This document shows, piece after piece, positions 52,482-61,731 of a DNA stretch of 64,000 bases (position 1 is the stretch's first letter; each line of letters opens with the position of its first letter). Origin of the DNA: Streptomyces canus (GTDB lineage Bacteria; Actinomycetota; Actinomycetes; Streptomycetales; Streptomycetaceae); NCBI RefSeq assembly GCF_001514145.1, contig NZ_KQ948662.1, positions 55,798 through 119,797 of the forward strand. The letters are read 5' to 3'. The notes beneath the pieces were generated by a model. It was not told where the DNA came from, ran no database searches, and saw only the letters and a list, made by a program, of their open reading frames with translations. Both the position numbers and the translations under genes were made by a program.

Positions 52482-52604
52482 TGCAGCATCCTCGCCGCTG
52501 TCGGCTCAAGTGAGATCGAATATGCTGGGCCATCGGCACAGTGAAAGCGGTCCTGGAGCGTCCATCGGCGGGCCAACGGACCATGGACGAGGAGGCCGTA
52601 CGCC

Positions 52605-53081
52605 ATGGCCGTGGACGAGCTCGACACCCGCATCCTGCGACTGCTGCTGGAGCGGCCGCGGACGAGCGTGCGGGAGTACGCGCGGATTCTGGGGGTCGCG
52701 CGGGGCACCTTGCAGGCGCGGCTCGACCGGCTGGAGCGGGACGGGGTGATCACCGGTACGGGGCCCTCGCTGTCGCCCGGCGCGCTCGGTCATCCGGTGC
52801 TGGCGTTCGTGCACATCGAGGTGACCCAGGGGCGGCTCGACGACGTGGGGGACGCGCTGTCCGCCGTGCCGGAGATCGTCGAGGCGTTCTCGATCGCGGG
52901 CGGCGGGGATCTGCTGACGCGGGTCGTGGCGCGGGACAACGCGCATCTGGAGGACGTGATCCAGAAGGTGATCAGCCTGCCGGGAGTGGTGCGGACGCGT
53001 ACCGAGGTGGCACTGCGGGAGCGGGTCGCGTACCGGCTGCTGCCGCTGGTGGAGTCGGTCGGGCGCGCCGCCCGGAGTTGA
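52605..53081 (+). CDS. Lrp/AsnC-family regulator
   Basis: 158 residues. ATG 52605 has GAGGAGG upstream. The N-terminal helix-turn-helix (ELDTRILRLLLERPRTSVREYARILGVARGTLQARLDRLERDGVI) is followed by the RAM effector-binding domain (GHPVLAFVHIEVTQGRLDDVGDALSAVPEIVEAFSIAGGGDLLTRVVARDNAHLEDVI). Lrp members form octamers and respond to amino acids. Its place beside the divergent FUSC gene suggests control of it. It may be co-transcribed with the HAD phosphatase 20 bp downstream. Confidence 0.92.
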   Translation: MAVDELDTRILRLLLERPRTSVREYARILGVARGTLQARLDRLERDGVITGTGPSLSPGALGHPVLAFVHIEVTQGRLDDVGDALSAVPEIVEAFSIAGGGDLLTRVVARDNAHLEDVIQKVISLPGVVRTRTEVALRERVAYRLLPLVESVGRAARS

Positions 53082-53101
53082 TCTTTGACATCCTGGGAGC
53101 C

Positions 53102-53791
53102 ATGAGCAGGCTCAGCGGCATATCGGTCATCTTCGATCTCGACGGAACGCTCGTGGACAGCGAGCCGAACTACTACGAAGCGGGTCGGCAGACCCTCGCC
53201 GCGCACGGGGCCCCGGACTTCACCTGGACCGACCACGAGCGGTACGTCGGGATCAGCACCCGGGAGACGGTCACGCGGTGGAAGTCGCTCTACGGGCTGC
53301 GGGCGTCCGTGCCGGAACTCCTGGCGGACAAGAACCGACGCTATCTGGAGCTGGCCCGCACGGCCACGCGCGCGTACCCCGAGATGCGGAAGTTCGTGGA
53401 GCTGCTGGCCGGTGAGGGCGTGCCGATGGCGGTCGCCTCGGGGTCCTCTCCGGAGGCCATCGACGCCATCCTGGCCGGGACGGGCCTCGACGCGTATCTC
53501 CGTACGACCGTCTCGGCCGACGAGGTCGCCCACGGCAAGCCCGCGCCGGACGTCTTCCTGGAGGCCGCCCGCCGACTGGGTGCCGACCCCGCCGACTGTG
53601 TGGTCCTGGAGGACGCCGCCCCGGGCGCCGCCGCCGCGCACGCCGCCGGGATGCGGTGCATCGCGATCCCGTACGTGGCGGCGCAGGCCGACGCCCCGGA
53701 GTTCGCCCGTGCCGGTCTCCTTCTGCGGGGAGGTCAGGAGGAGTTCACGGCACGGGCGGCTCATGACTGGCTGGCGCGCAACCGGGGCTGA
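53102..53791 (+). CDS. HAD-superfamily phosphatase (beta-phosphoglucomutase-like)
   Basis: 229 residues. Motif I FDLDGTLVDSE carries the nucleophile Asp and the general acid Asp. Motif II is VASGSS (Ser), motif III the Lys of HGKPAPDVFLEA, and motif IV VLEDAAPGAAAA. The helical C1 cap (EAGRQTLAAHGAPDFTWTDHERYVG) is that of the beta-PGM/phosphoglycolate group. Likely a small-molecule sugar or polyol phosphatase. The gene starts 20 bp after the Lrp stop. Start ATG 53102; the Shine-Dalgarno is GGGAG. Confidence 0.92.
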   Translation: MSRLSGISVIFDLDGTLVDSEPNYYEAGRQTLAAHGAPDFTWTDHERYVGISTRETVTRWKSLYGLRASVPELLADKNRRYLELARTATRAYPEMRKFVELLAGEGVPMAVASGSSPEAIDAILAGTGLDAYLRTTVSADEVAHGKPAPDVFLEAARRLGADPADCVVLEDAAPGAAAAHAAGMRCIAIPYVAAQADAPEFARAGLLLRGGQEEFTARAAHDWLARNRG

Positions 53792-53832
53792 CGGCTCAGC
53801 GCCCCGTCCCCGGCTCCGCCCAGCGACCCGTC

Positions 53833-55248
53833 CTACGGCCGCGCCTCGTGCGACGGCTTCGGTGCCGGCTGGATGTTCTGGTTCAGACGGAACACGTTGT
53901 CCGGGTCCCGGTCGGCCTTGATGCGGGCCAGGCGGTCGTAGTTGCCGCGGTAGCTGGCGCGGACACGTTCCTGGCCCTCGTCCATCATCATGTTGACGTA
54001 GGCGCCGCCCGCCGAGTACGGGTGCAGGGCGTCGAAGTAGTCGACGGTCCACCGCTTGACCAGCTCGGCGTTGGCCGGATCAGGGTCGACTCCGGCGAAG
54101 ACGGAGGCCCAGTTGGCGTGGCGGTAGGCCCAGGGCGTCTCGTCCTGGCCCACGTCGTGGGCGGCGCCGTCGATCGGGTAGAGGTGCATGGTCGACTGGA
54201 CGGTCGGCACCTCGGCGCCGAACTTGGCGTGCAGCTGGACCGCCTCGTCCGGGACGGTCTCGACGAAGTCGGCCCGCCAGTACCACTGGTGGCCGGGCGG
54301 GTAGAGCCCGTCGAACATGGACTGCAGGTCGGGGTGCTGCATGACCATGGGAGCGTGCAGCAGCGGTGCGGGCAGGGCGTCGAGCAGCGGGGCCATCTCG
54401 CGTGCCGCGGCCTCGGTGTCGTCGCCGGTGTAGCACCAGACCACGCCGGCCGCCTTGCGGAGCTGGATCTCCTCGGGGAACGGCGGGGCGGGCGGGACGG
54501 TGCCGTGCAGGAAGAACCCGCCCAGCTCGCGGGGCGCGTTCAGGATGAACTCCCGGTACGCGGAGAGGACTGCAGCACTGTCCTCGACGGCCCAGAAGGT
54601 CGGCCCGGCGATCACCGTACTGATCTCGTGCAGCCGGAAGACGAACGAGGTGACGACGCCGAAGTTGCCGCCGCCGCCCCGGATCGCCCAGAACAGGTCG
54701 CTGTTCTCGTCGGCGCTCGCCCGTACCCGGCGGCCGTCGGCGAGGACGATGTCGGCCTCCAGCAGGTTGTCGATGGTCAGTCCGCAGCTGCGGGTGAGGT
54801 GACCGAGCCCGCCGCCGGTGGCGATGCCGCCGACACCGGTCGTGGAGACGATGCCGCTGGGCGTGGCCAGGCCGTGCGCGTTGGTGGCGCGGTCCACCTC
54901 GCCCCAGACACAGCCGCCGCCGACCCGCACGGTGCGCGCTTCGGGGTCGACCTGGATGTCCTTCATGGGTGACAGGTCGGCGACCACTCCCCCGTCGACG
55001 GTGCCGAGTCCGGCGCCGTGGTGACCGCCGCCCCGCACGGCGAGGGGAAGGCCCTGGGCGCGGGCGAAGGCGATCGTGCGGGAGACCGCGTCCGCGTCGG
55101 CACAGCGGGCGACGAGGGCGGGGCGCTTGTCGATCATCGCGTTGTAGACGGTACGGGCCTCCTGGTAGCCGGCGTCCTCGGGGCCGATGAGCTCCCCGGT
55201 GAATCCGGTCAGTTCACGACGTGCGGCCTGGGCGGGCGTGCTGGACAT
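53833..55248 (-). CDS. FAD-linked oxidase, berberine-bridge/6-hydroxynicotine oxidase type
   Basis: 471 residues. ATG 55248 follows GGGGGA. The N-terminal PCMH FAD domain shows AVRGGGHHGAGLGTVDGG, where the second His is the expected covalent FAD ligand, with VRVGGGCVWGEVDRATNAHGLATPSGIVSTTGVGG and GGGGNFGVVTSF. The C-terminal BBE tail ends YRGNYDRLARIKADRDPDNVFRLNQNI. The family oxidises sugars, nicotine derivatives or secondary metabolites with O2. The substrate is not readable. No signal peptide is seen, so it is likely cytoplasmic. A divergent LAL-type regulator gene ends 100 bp upstream on the same strand and need not control it. Confidence 0.92.
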   Translation of the reverse strand: MSSTPAQAARRELTGFTGELIGPEDAGYQEARTVYNAMIDKRPALVARCADADAVSRTIAFARAQGLPLAVRGGGHHGAGLGTVDGGVVADLSPMKDIQVDPEARTVRVGGGCVWGEVDRATNAHGLATPSGIVSTTGVGGIATGGGLGHLTRSCGLTIDNLLEADIVLADGRRVRASADENSDLFWAIRGGGGNFGVVTSFVFRLHEISTVIAGPTFWAVEDSAAVLSAYREFILNAPRELGGFFLHGTVPPAPPFPEEIQLRKAAGVVWCYTGDDTEAAAREMAPLLDALPAPLLHAPMVMQHPDLQSMFDGLYPPGHQWYWRADFVETVPDEAVQLHAKFGAEVPTVQSTMHLYPIDGAAHDVGQDETPWAYRHANWASVFAGVDPDPANAELVKRWTVDYFDALHPYSAGGAYVNMMMDEGQERVRASYRGNYDRLARIKADRDPDNVFRLNQNIQPAPKPSHEARP

Positions 55249-55348
55249 GAAGTCCCCCGTTTCCGAATCGGGTAGATTCGTCCGTTCTACTCGCGTCACA
55301 CCGCAGCGGGTATCCGTGACCGTCACCCAGGTCGGCGCTCCGGGATAC

Positions 55349-58030
55349 CTAGGTCGGGGAACCGCCGGGCAGCAATCCGAGCTCCGCCGCGCGCACGGCG
55401 GCCTGGCGGCGGCCCGGTGCGTCGAGTTTGTCGAGCACCGCCCGCACATGGTTGTCGATCGTGCGGACCGACACGACGAGCCGGGCGGCGATCTCCGCGT
55501 TGGTGAGCCCTTCGGCGAGCAGCCGTATGACCTGGAGCTGGCGGTCGGTGAGGCCCGCGGGATTGTCGCGGGTCGCGGCAAGGGGGCCGCGCGGGACGTG
55601 GCGCACGCCGAGCTCTCGCAGCTCGACACGCAGCAGGTGGGCCGCCGGTTCGGCGCCCAGTGCGTCGAAGGCGGCCAGTGCCTCCAGCTTGGTGGCGGCA
55701 TCCGGGCTCTCGGCGAGCGCGGCGGCATGTTCGTAGGGACAGCCCGCGGCCTGCCAGAGCGCGGCGGCCCGACGCCACTGCCCGCGCGCCTGCAAGGCGT
55801 ACGGATGGTCGGAGTCGTCCGGTGGGACGCGACGGCCCGCCTTGGTCAGCCAGTAGCCGAGTTCGGGCCGGTGGGGGGCGCCCGGCAGTCGGCTCGCCTG
55901 GGCGTGGACGGGCGCGACCGCCTCGATCACCCCTTCCGCGTCCCCGCGCAGCCAGGCCGACTCCGCCCGTGCCAGCGCCACCGGCCCGGTGCGCTGCAGT
56001 TCCTTCGTCCCTACGGCGATCTCCCAGGCCTCGCTGAGGAGCGCGCCGGCGCCGGGGCGGCCGCGGCGGATGCGGATCCGGGCCAGGACGGTCAGGGCGG
56101 GACAGCGGGCCGGGATGAAGTCGTGCATGCCGTACTCGGCGTGCTTCTCGGCGTCGTCCCAGTCGGCGGCGGCGAGCCTGCGCATGGCGAGTTCGACGTG
56201 GAGGTAGTTGAGGAAGCCCAAGTGCTCGGCGCGGTCGGCGAGTTCCATCGCCGGGGGCAGGAACGTGTCGGCGTCGTCGTACTGGAGGTTGTCGAGCAGG
56301 GTCCAGATGATGTTGGCGTAGGAACGGCAGGCGTGCTCGACCTCTCCGGCGGCGAGCGCGACATCGAGGCTCTCCTCCAGCTCGGCCCGCCCGTCGGGGT
56401 CTCCGGCGCGCCAGCGGGCGGTGCCGACGTTGTTGAGGGCGTGCGCGAGGATCGCCGGGTCGTTCGCCTTGCGGGCCAGGACGATGGCGCGCTCGCCGTG
56501 TTCGACGGCCTCGGCGTAGCGCTCGGACAGCATGCGCAGCTGGGCGGTGTTGCTGACGGCGAGTGCCAACAGGCGGTCGTCGCCAGCGTGTTCAAGCACC
56601 GCCACCGCCTCTCGGGCGGCCTCCTGGGCCTGATCGGCGTTGCCGGCCCACCAGTGGATGCGGGACAGCCAGCGCAGGTCGGCGCCGAGGGCGAGGGTGT
56701 CGCCGAGGGCGCGGCGCAGGGCGACGGCCTCGCGCTGGGCGGCGACGGCGGCGGCCGAGTCGGCGATGGTGTAGCTCTCGACGGCGTAGCGTTCGAGCAG
56801 ATCGGCGAGTTCGGCGGGGGCGTAGCGGTGCCGTTCGCGCAGCACGAGCCGGAGTTGGGCGGCGGCCTCGCGGTGGGCGCCCGTGGCGGCGGCGTCCTTC
56901 GCCGCGTCGGGGCCGTAGCGGGCGACGGCGTCCTGGTCGCCGGCCTGGGCCGCATGGTGGACGATCCGGGCGGCGTCGGATCCGGGCCGGGTGATGAGAG
57001 CCTCGAGAACGGCCCGGTTGAGGCCGATACGGCGGGCGGCGGGCAGGGAGTCGGCCACGGCCCGGCGGATCAGCTCGTGCCGGAACGCCACCCGTTCCGG
57101 GGTGACGGTGAGCAGACCGCGCTGCTCGGCGGCGGCCAGGACGGACACCCCGTCGGTGAGCGGGCCGTGCAGGTCCGCCGCCGGGGCGGACACCCCGGTC
57201 GCGAGCGGGCCGGGTTCCTGCGGCGCCGCCAAGGCGGACGTCCCGTCCGCGAGCAGCGCGTCGACCAGCGGGCGTTCCACGGCCGAGGGAACGACGGCCA
57301 GCTGCTCCAACGCGTCCACGGTGGCACCGGGCAGACCTCGCAGCCGGGCGAGCACGGCGTCGACGACGGTCGGGGGGACACTCCCGGTGCCACCGGCGGC
57401 GACGATCTCGGCGACGAAGAAGGGGTTGCCGTTCGTGACGGCGTACACCTGGGCGGGGTCGACGCGGCCGGCGCTGAGGGTGCGTACCGCGTCCAGGGAC
57501 AGGCGGGCCAGGGGCAGCCGGTGCACGCGGGGCGCCCGGGACACCTGGCCGAGGAGATGCCGTAGGGGATGCTCACGGCTCAACTCGTCGTCGCGGTAGG
57601 TCAGGACGATCAGGGCGGGCAGGCGTTCCATTCGGCGGACCAGGAAGCGCAGGGCGTCCAGGGAGGCCTCGTCGGCCCAGTGGACGTCCTCGACGACGAG
57701 TACCGCTCCGCGTAGTTCTTCGAGCAGAGCCTCGTGGACGCGATGGCGGTCACCGCCCTCCGTCACGGCACCGGCGAGTTCGCCGCCGACGCTGCCGATC
57801 AGGTCGCGGAAGGGGCCGAGGGGCCTGCGGGTGGCGAGGTCGTCGCACTCGCCGACGAGGATCCGGGTGCCGTCCGGCAGATGGTCGGGAAGGGCCTTGA
57901 CCAGGCTCGACTTGCCGATACCGGCCTCTCCGAAGACGAGCACCACGGATCCGGCCCCGTCCGCCGCCTCCCGCGCGGCCGAGGCCAGTCGCGCCAGCTC
58001 GGGCTCCCGCTCGAGGATCCCCCAGTCCAC
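55349..58030 (-). CDS. large ATP-binding LuxR-family (LAL/MalT-type) regulator
   Basis: 893 residues. GTG 58030 gives VDWGILEREPELARLASAA, the usual LAL opening. Walker A is VFGEAGIGKSSLVKAL and Walker B VLVVEDVHWADEASLDAL. The ATPase module is followed by a long helical TPR-like region (about 350-820) with AL-rich pairs. The C-terminal LuxR helix-turn-helix is GLTDRQLQVIRLLAEGLTNAEIAARLVVSVRTIDNHVRAVLDKL. LAL proteins are often pathway-specific activators for secondary metabolism or sugar use. The flanking genes on either side are an FAD oxidase and a beta-L-arabinofuranosidase (divergent); either could be a target. The start has no strong Shine-Dalgarno. Confidence 0.92.
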   Translation of the reverse strand: MDWGILEREPELARLASAAREAADGAGSVVLVFGEAGIGKSSLVKALPDHLPDGTRILVGECDDLATRRPLGPFRDLIGSVGGELAGAVTEGGDRHRVHEALLEELRGAVLVVEDVHWADEASLDALRFLVRRMERLPALIVLTYRDDELSREHPLRHLLGQVSRAPRVHRLPLARLSLDAVRTLSAGRVDPAQVYAVTNGNPFFVAEIVAAGGTGSVPPTVVDAVLARLRGLPGATVDALEQLAVVPSAVERPLVDALLADGTSALAAPQEPGPLATGVSAPAADLHGPLTDGVSVLAAAEQRGLLTVTPERVAFRHELIRRAVADSLPAARRIGLNRAVLEALITRPGSDAARIVHHAAQAGDQDAVARYGPDAAKDAAATGAHREAAAQLRLVLRERHRYAPAELADLLERYAVESYTIADSAAAVAAQREAVALRRALGDTLALGADLRWLSRIHWWAGNADQAQEAAREAVAVLEHAGDDRLLALAVSNTAQLRMLSERYAEAVEHGERAIVLARKANDPAILAHALNNVGTARWRAGDPDGRAELEESLDVALAAGEVEHACRSYANIIWTLLDNLQYDDADTFLPPAMELADRAEHLGFLNYLHVELAMRRLAAADWDDAEKHAEYGMHDFIPARCPALTVLARIRIRRGRPGAGALLSEAWEIAVGTKELQRTGPVALARAESAWLRGDAEGVIEAVAPVHAQASRLPGAPHRPELGYWLTKAGRRVPPDDSDHPYALQARGQWRRAAALWQAAGCPYEHAAALAESPDAATKLEALAAFDALGAEPAAHLLRVELRELGVRHVPRGPLAATRDNPAGLTDRQLQVIRLLAEGLTNAEIAARLVVSVRTIDNHVRAVLDKLDAPGRRQAAVRAAELGLLPGGSPT

Positions 58031-58225
58031 GCGCCCGATTCTGCCACCGGGGACGCCGGAACGCCCCTGCTCCACTGACGGTCGGCTTCCCTCGACGCGA
58101 CGCCGAGCACTTCGTCGGCGTCGGCTGTGGTTCGGCAGGAACGGAAGGGGGGCGGGGCATATCGGCGTACGGCTTCGCTGCGGAGGTGTTGTCACCGTTG
58201 CCCGGAATTGGCCGCTCCAGACCCG

Positions 58226-58254
58226 TTGACCCGCGCCCGCCTCCTCCCTATCGT
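58226..58254 (+). promoter_or_regulatory. sigma70-like promoter of the beta-L-arabinofuranosidase gene
   Basis: TTGACC (58226-58231) and TATCGT (58249-58254) are 17 bp apart, 70 bp before the ATG. TTCGAA at 58277-58282 lies in the leader and could be part of an operator. Confidence 0.55.
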
Positions 58255-58324
58255 CTGGTCGATCACTCGCACATCGTTCGAAATACCGACCACTCTGACG
58301 CGAGCGACTCATGGAGGAGCACCC

Positions 58325-61129
58325 ATGGCACCGCCCCTCTCCAGACGTTCCCTTCTGCAGGCCGCCGCCCTGGCGGCCGCGACCCCCGCCATCACCCACG
58401 CGGCGACCGGCCGGGCCGTCGCCGCAGCTTCGGAGGCACCGTCCGTGTGGACCGCCCAGCCCTTCGCTCTCGATGACGTCGCCCTCGGCCCGGGCCTGTT
58501 CGCCGACAAGCGGGAGCTCATGCTCGACCACGCCCGCGGCTACGACGTGAACCGGCTGCTCCAGGTGTTTCGCGCCAACGCCGGCCTGTCCACGGGCGGT
58601 GCGGTCGCGCCCGGGGGCTGGGAGGGGCTGGACGGCGAGGCCAACGGCAATCTCCGCGGCCACTACACCGGGCACTTCCTGACCATGCTGTCGCAGGCGT
58701 ACGCCGGCACCGGCGAGCAGGTCTTCGCCGACAGGATCGCGACCATGGTGAGCGCGCTGACCGCGGTCCGCTCGGCCCTGCGCACCGACCCGAAGATGCT
58801 CGCCGTGACCGGGAGGTTCGGGACCGCCCAGGAGAACGTACGCGGCTCCTACCAGTACGTCGACCTGCCGGCGGCCCTCCTCGGCGGAGCCTCCGCGATC
58901 ACCCTGTCGGCGTGGGTCAAGCCCACCCACGCCGACAACTGGGCCCGCGTCTTCGACTTCGGCAACGACACCACCAAGTACCTGTACCTGGCCGCCCGCA
59001 ACGGCTCGGGCGTGCCCCGCTTCGCCATCACCGCCAACGGGGCCGGCGGCGAACAGGGACTCAACGGCACCGCGACTCTGCCGCTGAACCAGTGGAGTCA
59101 CCTGGCCGTCACGATCTCCGGCACGACCGGCACGCTGTACGTCAACGGCACGGCCGTCGCGACGAACACCTCGATGAGCCTGAACCCGGCCGCACTCGGC
59201 GCCCTGGCCCACCACTGGCTCGGCCGCTCCAACTACTCCGGCGACCCCGTCTTCGCGGGCGCCTTCGACGAGTTCAACATCTGGTCCCGGGCACTGACCG
59301 CCGCCGAGATCACCGCGCTGCAGAGCAACCGGGCCTCCGCCACCTCCGCCGGACGCGGCACCCTGGCGTCGTACGACTTCTTCGAGACCACCGGCGGCAC
59401 CTTCGCCGACGCCTCGGGCCGCGGCCTGACCGCGACCCTGCGCCGGACGTGGGGTGGGCCCAGCCATCCCGGGTTCCTCGCGGCATACCCGGAGACACAG
59501 TTCATCCAGCTGGAGTCGATGACCGGCAGCGACTACACCAAGGTGTGGGCGCCCTACTACACCGCGCACAAGATCCTGCGGGGCCTGCTGGACGCGTACA
59601 CCGCCACGGACTACGACCGGGCCCTCGACCTGGCGTCGGGCATGGGCGACTGGATGTACTCCCGGCTGTCCGTGCTCCCGGAGGCGACCCTGCAGCGGAT
59701 GTGGGGCATCTTCTCCAGTGGTGAGTTCGGCGGCATCGTGGAGGCGATCGTCGACCTCCACTCGCTCACCGGAAGGGCCGAACACCTCGCGCTGGCACGC
59801 CTGTTCGACCTGGACAAGCTGATCGACGCGTGCGCCGCGAACACCGACACCCTGAACGGGCTGCACGCCAACCAGCACATCCCCATCTTCACGGGCCTGT
59901 TGAGGCTGTACGACGCGACGGGCGAGCAGCGCTACCTCACCGCGGCGAGAAACTTCTGGGGCATGGTCGTCCCGGCCCGGATGTACGGCATCGGCGGCAC
60001 CAGCACCGGGGAGTTCTGGAAGGCGTCCGGGGTGATCGCGGGCACGATCAGCGGCGCGACGGCGGAGACGTGCTGCGCGTACAACATGCTGAAGCTGAGC
60101 CGGACGCTGTTCTTCCACGAGCAGTCCCCGAAGTACATGGACTACTACGAGCGGGCCCTCTACAACCAGGTGCTCGGCTCCAAGCAGGACAAGGCCGACG
60201 CGGAGAAGCCGCTCGTCACCTACTTCATCGGGCTGACGCCCGGTCATGTACGGGACTACACACCCAAGGAGGGCACCACCTGCTGCGAGGGCACGGGCAT
60301 GGAGAGCGCCACCAAGTACCAGGACTCGGTGTACTTCAAGGCCGCCGACGGCAGCGCCCTGTACGTCAACCTGTACAGCCCTTCCCGACTCACCTGGGCG
60401 GAAAAGGGAGTGACGGTCACTCAGACCACCAGCTATCCCAGCGAGCAGGGCACCACGCTCACCTTCGGTGGCGGCAGCGCGGCCTTCGGGCTGAAGCTGC
60501 GGGTGCCGTCATGGGCCACCGCGGGTTTCCAGGTGACCGTCAACGGCGGTGCGGTGAGAGGGACTCCGGCCGCCGGGGCGTACTTCACGGTGTCGCGGAC
60601 CTGGAAGGCGGGGGACGTCGTCCGCGTCACCGTGCCGTTCCGGCTGCGCGTCGAGAAGGCCCTGGACGATCCGACCCTGCAGACCCTGTTCCACGGCCCG
60701 GTGAACCTGGTCGCCCGCAACTCGGCCACCAGCTATCTGTCGTTCGGGCTGTACGCCAACGCGGCCCTGTCCGGCGATCTCCTGCCCACGCTGACCCCGG
60801 TGAGCGGCAAACCCCTGCACTTCACGCTGAACGGAACCGAGTTCGCCCCCTTCCACGAGGGGACCGAGGACCCGACCCACGCCTACTTCCGGCGCTCGGA
60901 GCCCAAGGTCGTCTTCGGCGGACTCGACTCCGGCGTGGCCAACCCCGTGCAGTCCGACGGCACTTCACTGCTCGACGAGATCTGGGCCGGGGCTCCTTTC
61001 GCCACGAAGAGCGCGCTCGTCGCCCGGGTGCAGTCGACGGTGGACTCCTGGGTGGCGTCCGGGTCGCTCACCCCGGCGAACGGCCAGACGGTGGTGAACA
61101 CGGCACAGCAGGCGACGTACGTCTCCTGA
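58325..61129 (+). CDS. Tat-exported GH127/GH146-type beta-L-arabinofuranosidase with inserted LamG domain
   Basis: 934 residues. ATG 58325 follows GGAGGAG. A twin-arginine leader (SRRSLLQAAALAAATPAITHA) is present. The (alpha/alpha)6 catalytic domain starts LDDVALGPGLFADKRELML and continues after an insertion at about residues 175-375 with AYPETQFIQLESM, VWAPYYTAHKILRGLLDAYTA. The insert is a LamG-like sandwich (ITLSAWVKPTHADNWARVFDFGN, GAFDEFNIWSRALTAAEI). Zinc/catalytic residues are Glu581 and Cys583 in TAETCCAYNMLKL and the Cys653-Cys654 pair in TTCCEGTGMES, the pattern of cysteine-nucleophile arabinofuranosidases. It should release L-arabinofuranose from plant arabinans or hydroxyproline-linked chains. 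Monocistronic by position. Confidence 0.9.
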   Translation: MAPPLSRRSLLQAAALAAATPAITHAATGRAVAAASEAPSVWTAQPFALDDVALGPGLFADKRELMLDHARGYDVNRLLQVFRANAGLSTGGAVAPGGWEGLDGEANGNLRGHYTGHFLTMLSQAYAGTGEQVFADRIATMVSALTAVRSALRTDPKMLAVTGRFGTAQENVRGSYQYVDLPAALLGGASAITLSAWVKPTHADNWARVFDFGNDTTKYLYLAARNGSGVPRFAITANGAGGEQGLNGTATLPLNQWSHLAVTISGTTGTLYVNGTAVATNTSMSLNPAALGALAHHWLGRSNYSGDPVFAGAFDEFNIWSRALTAAEITALQSNRASATSAGRGTLASYDFFETTGGTFADASGRGLTATLRRTWGGPSHPGFLAAYPETQFIQLESMTGSDYTKVWAPYYTAHKILRGLLDAYTATDYDRALDLASGMGDWMYSRLSVLPEATLQRMWGIFSSGEFGGIVEAIVDLHSLTGRAEHLALARLFDLDKLIDACAANTDTLNGLHANQHIPIFTGLLRLYDATGEQRYLTAARNFWGMVVPARMYGIGGTSTGEFWKASGVIAGTISGATAETCCAYNMLKLSRTLFFHEQSPKYMDYYERALYNQVLGSKQDKADAEKPLVTYFIGLTPGHVRDYTPKEGTTCCEGTGMESATKYQDSVYFKAADGSALYVNLYSPSRLTWAEKGVTVTQTTSYPSEQGTTLTFGGGSAAFGLKLRVPSWATAGFQVTVNGGAVRGTPAAGAYFTVSRTWKAGDVVRVTVPFRLRVEKALDDPTLQTLFHGPVNLVARNSATSYLSFGLYANAALSGDLLPTLTPVSGKPLHFTLNGTEFAPFHEGTEDPTHAYFRRSEPKVVFGGLDSGVANPVQSDGTSLLDEIWAGAPFATKSALVARVQSTVDSWVASGSLTPANGQTVVNTAQQATYVS

Positions 61130-61163
61130 CCTCACGAGTGAACTCCCCGAGGGCGCGGGTGCC

Positions 61164-61661
61164 TTACGCGACGCCCGTCACCTTGGCGACGAAGGCGGCG
61201 AGGTTGGTCACCGTCCGGCGGATCTTCTCGTCCAGGGTGAGCGTCTCGTGCAGCCGTGCGCCGGCGCCCGCGTCCTTCTTGCCCCGCACATACAGCGAGC
61301 AGGCGAGGTCGTCGCACATGTAAGCGCCGACCGAGTTGCCCTGCTGCCCTGCCTTGCCCGCCCTCCGCGCGACCATCAGGGAGACCCCGCCGGAGTGGGT
61401 GGTCAGGCACAACGAGCACATGCTGCGCCGCGTCTGCCAGGAGCCGGCGGCGGAGCCGCGCAGCGCGAGGGCCGTCGGGCGGCCGTCCAGCACGGCCACC
61501 AGGTAGGCGCGGTCGGGGGCCTGCGGATCGCGCCAGCCGAGGTAGTCCAGGTCCTCCCACGGACGCTCGTCCAGGTCACGCGGCACGGACAGTCGCTTCG
61601 CCTCGCCCTTGGTGCAGTTCACGAAGGCGGCACGGATCTCTTGCTCGGTCAGCGGTTCCAT
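61164..61661 (-). CDS. FBP-domain (FusB-like) elongation-factor-G-binding zinc protein
   Basis: 165 residues. The C-terminal treble-clef zinc finger is visible: CSLCLTTH and, 36 residues later, CDDLACSLYVRG supply four cysteines. The N-terminal helical part begins MEPLTEQEIRAAFVNCTKGEAKRL. FusB/FusC bind EF-G on stalled ribosomes and give fusidic acid resistance; actinobacterial relatives carry the same domain but their role is less certain. It is divergent from a TetR regulator across a perfect operator, so induction by a small molecule is expected. Start ATG 61661; the stop is TAA, uncommon in this GC-rich sequence. Confidence 0.88.
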   Translation of the reverse strand: MEPLTEQEIRAAFVNCTKGEAKRLSVPRDLDERPWEDLDYLGWRDPQAPDRAYLVAVLDGRPTALALRGSAAGSWQTRRSMCSLCLTTHSGGVSLMVARRAGKAGQQGNSVGAYMCDDLACSLYVRGKKDAGAGARLHETLTLDEKIRRTVTNLAAFVAKVTGVA

Positions 61662-61674
61662 AGCTTCACGCTAG

Positions 61675-61697
61675 TTTGCCTAAAAGCTTTAGGCAAA
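61675..61697. promoter_or_regulatory. TetR operator: 23-bp perfect palindrome
   Basis: Arms TTTGCCTAAA (61675-61684) and TTTAGGCAAA (61688-61697) are exactly complementary around AGC. A degenerate TGGCAAA half lies about 16 bp further. TTGCCT (61676-61681) and CATAAT (61700-61705), 18 bp apart, form a plausible promoter for the TetR gene overlapped by the operator. Confidence 0.8.
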
Positions 61698-61731
61698 TGC
61701 ATAATTGCTTCTGGCAAACGAGAGGACTGCT

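Noticed and set aside
53833..58030. FAD oxidase plus LAL regulator as a secondary-metabolite mini-cluster.
   Set aside because: No biosynthetic core enzyme nearby; adjacency alone is not enough.
58271..58290. TTCGAAAT motif before the arabinofuranosidase and a similar CGAAATCGCTTCGAA before the glycosidase operon as one shared operator.
   Set aside because: Only a 6-7 bp core matches and the symmetry differs; too weak for a regulon claim.
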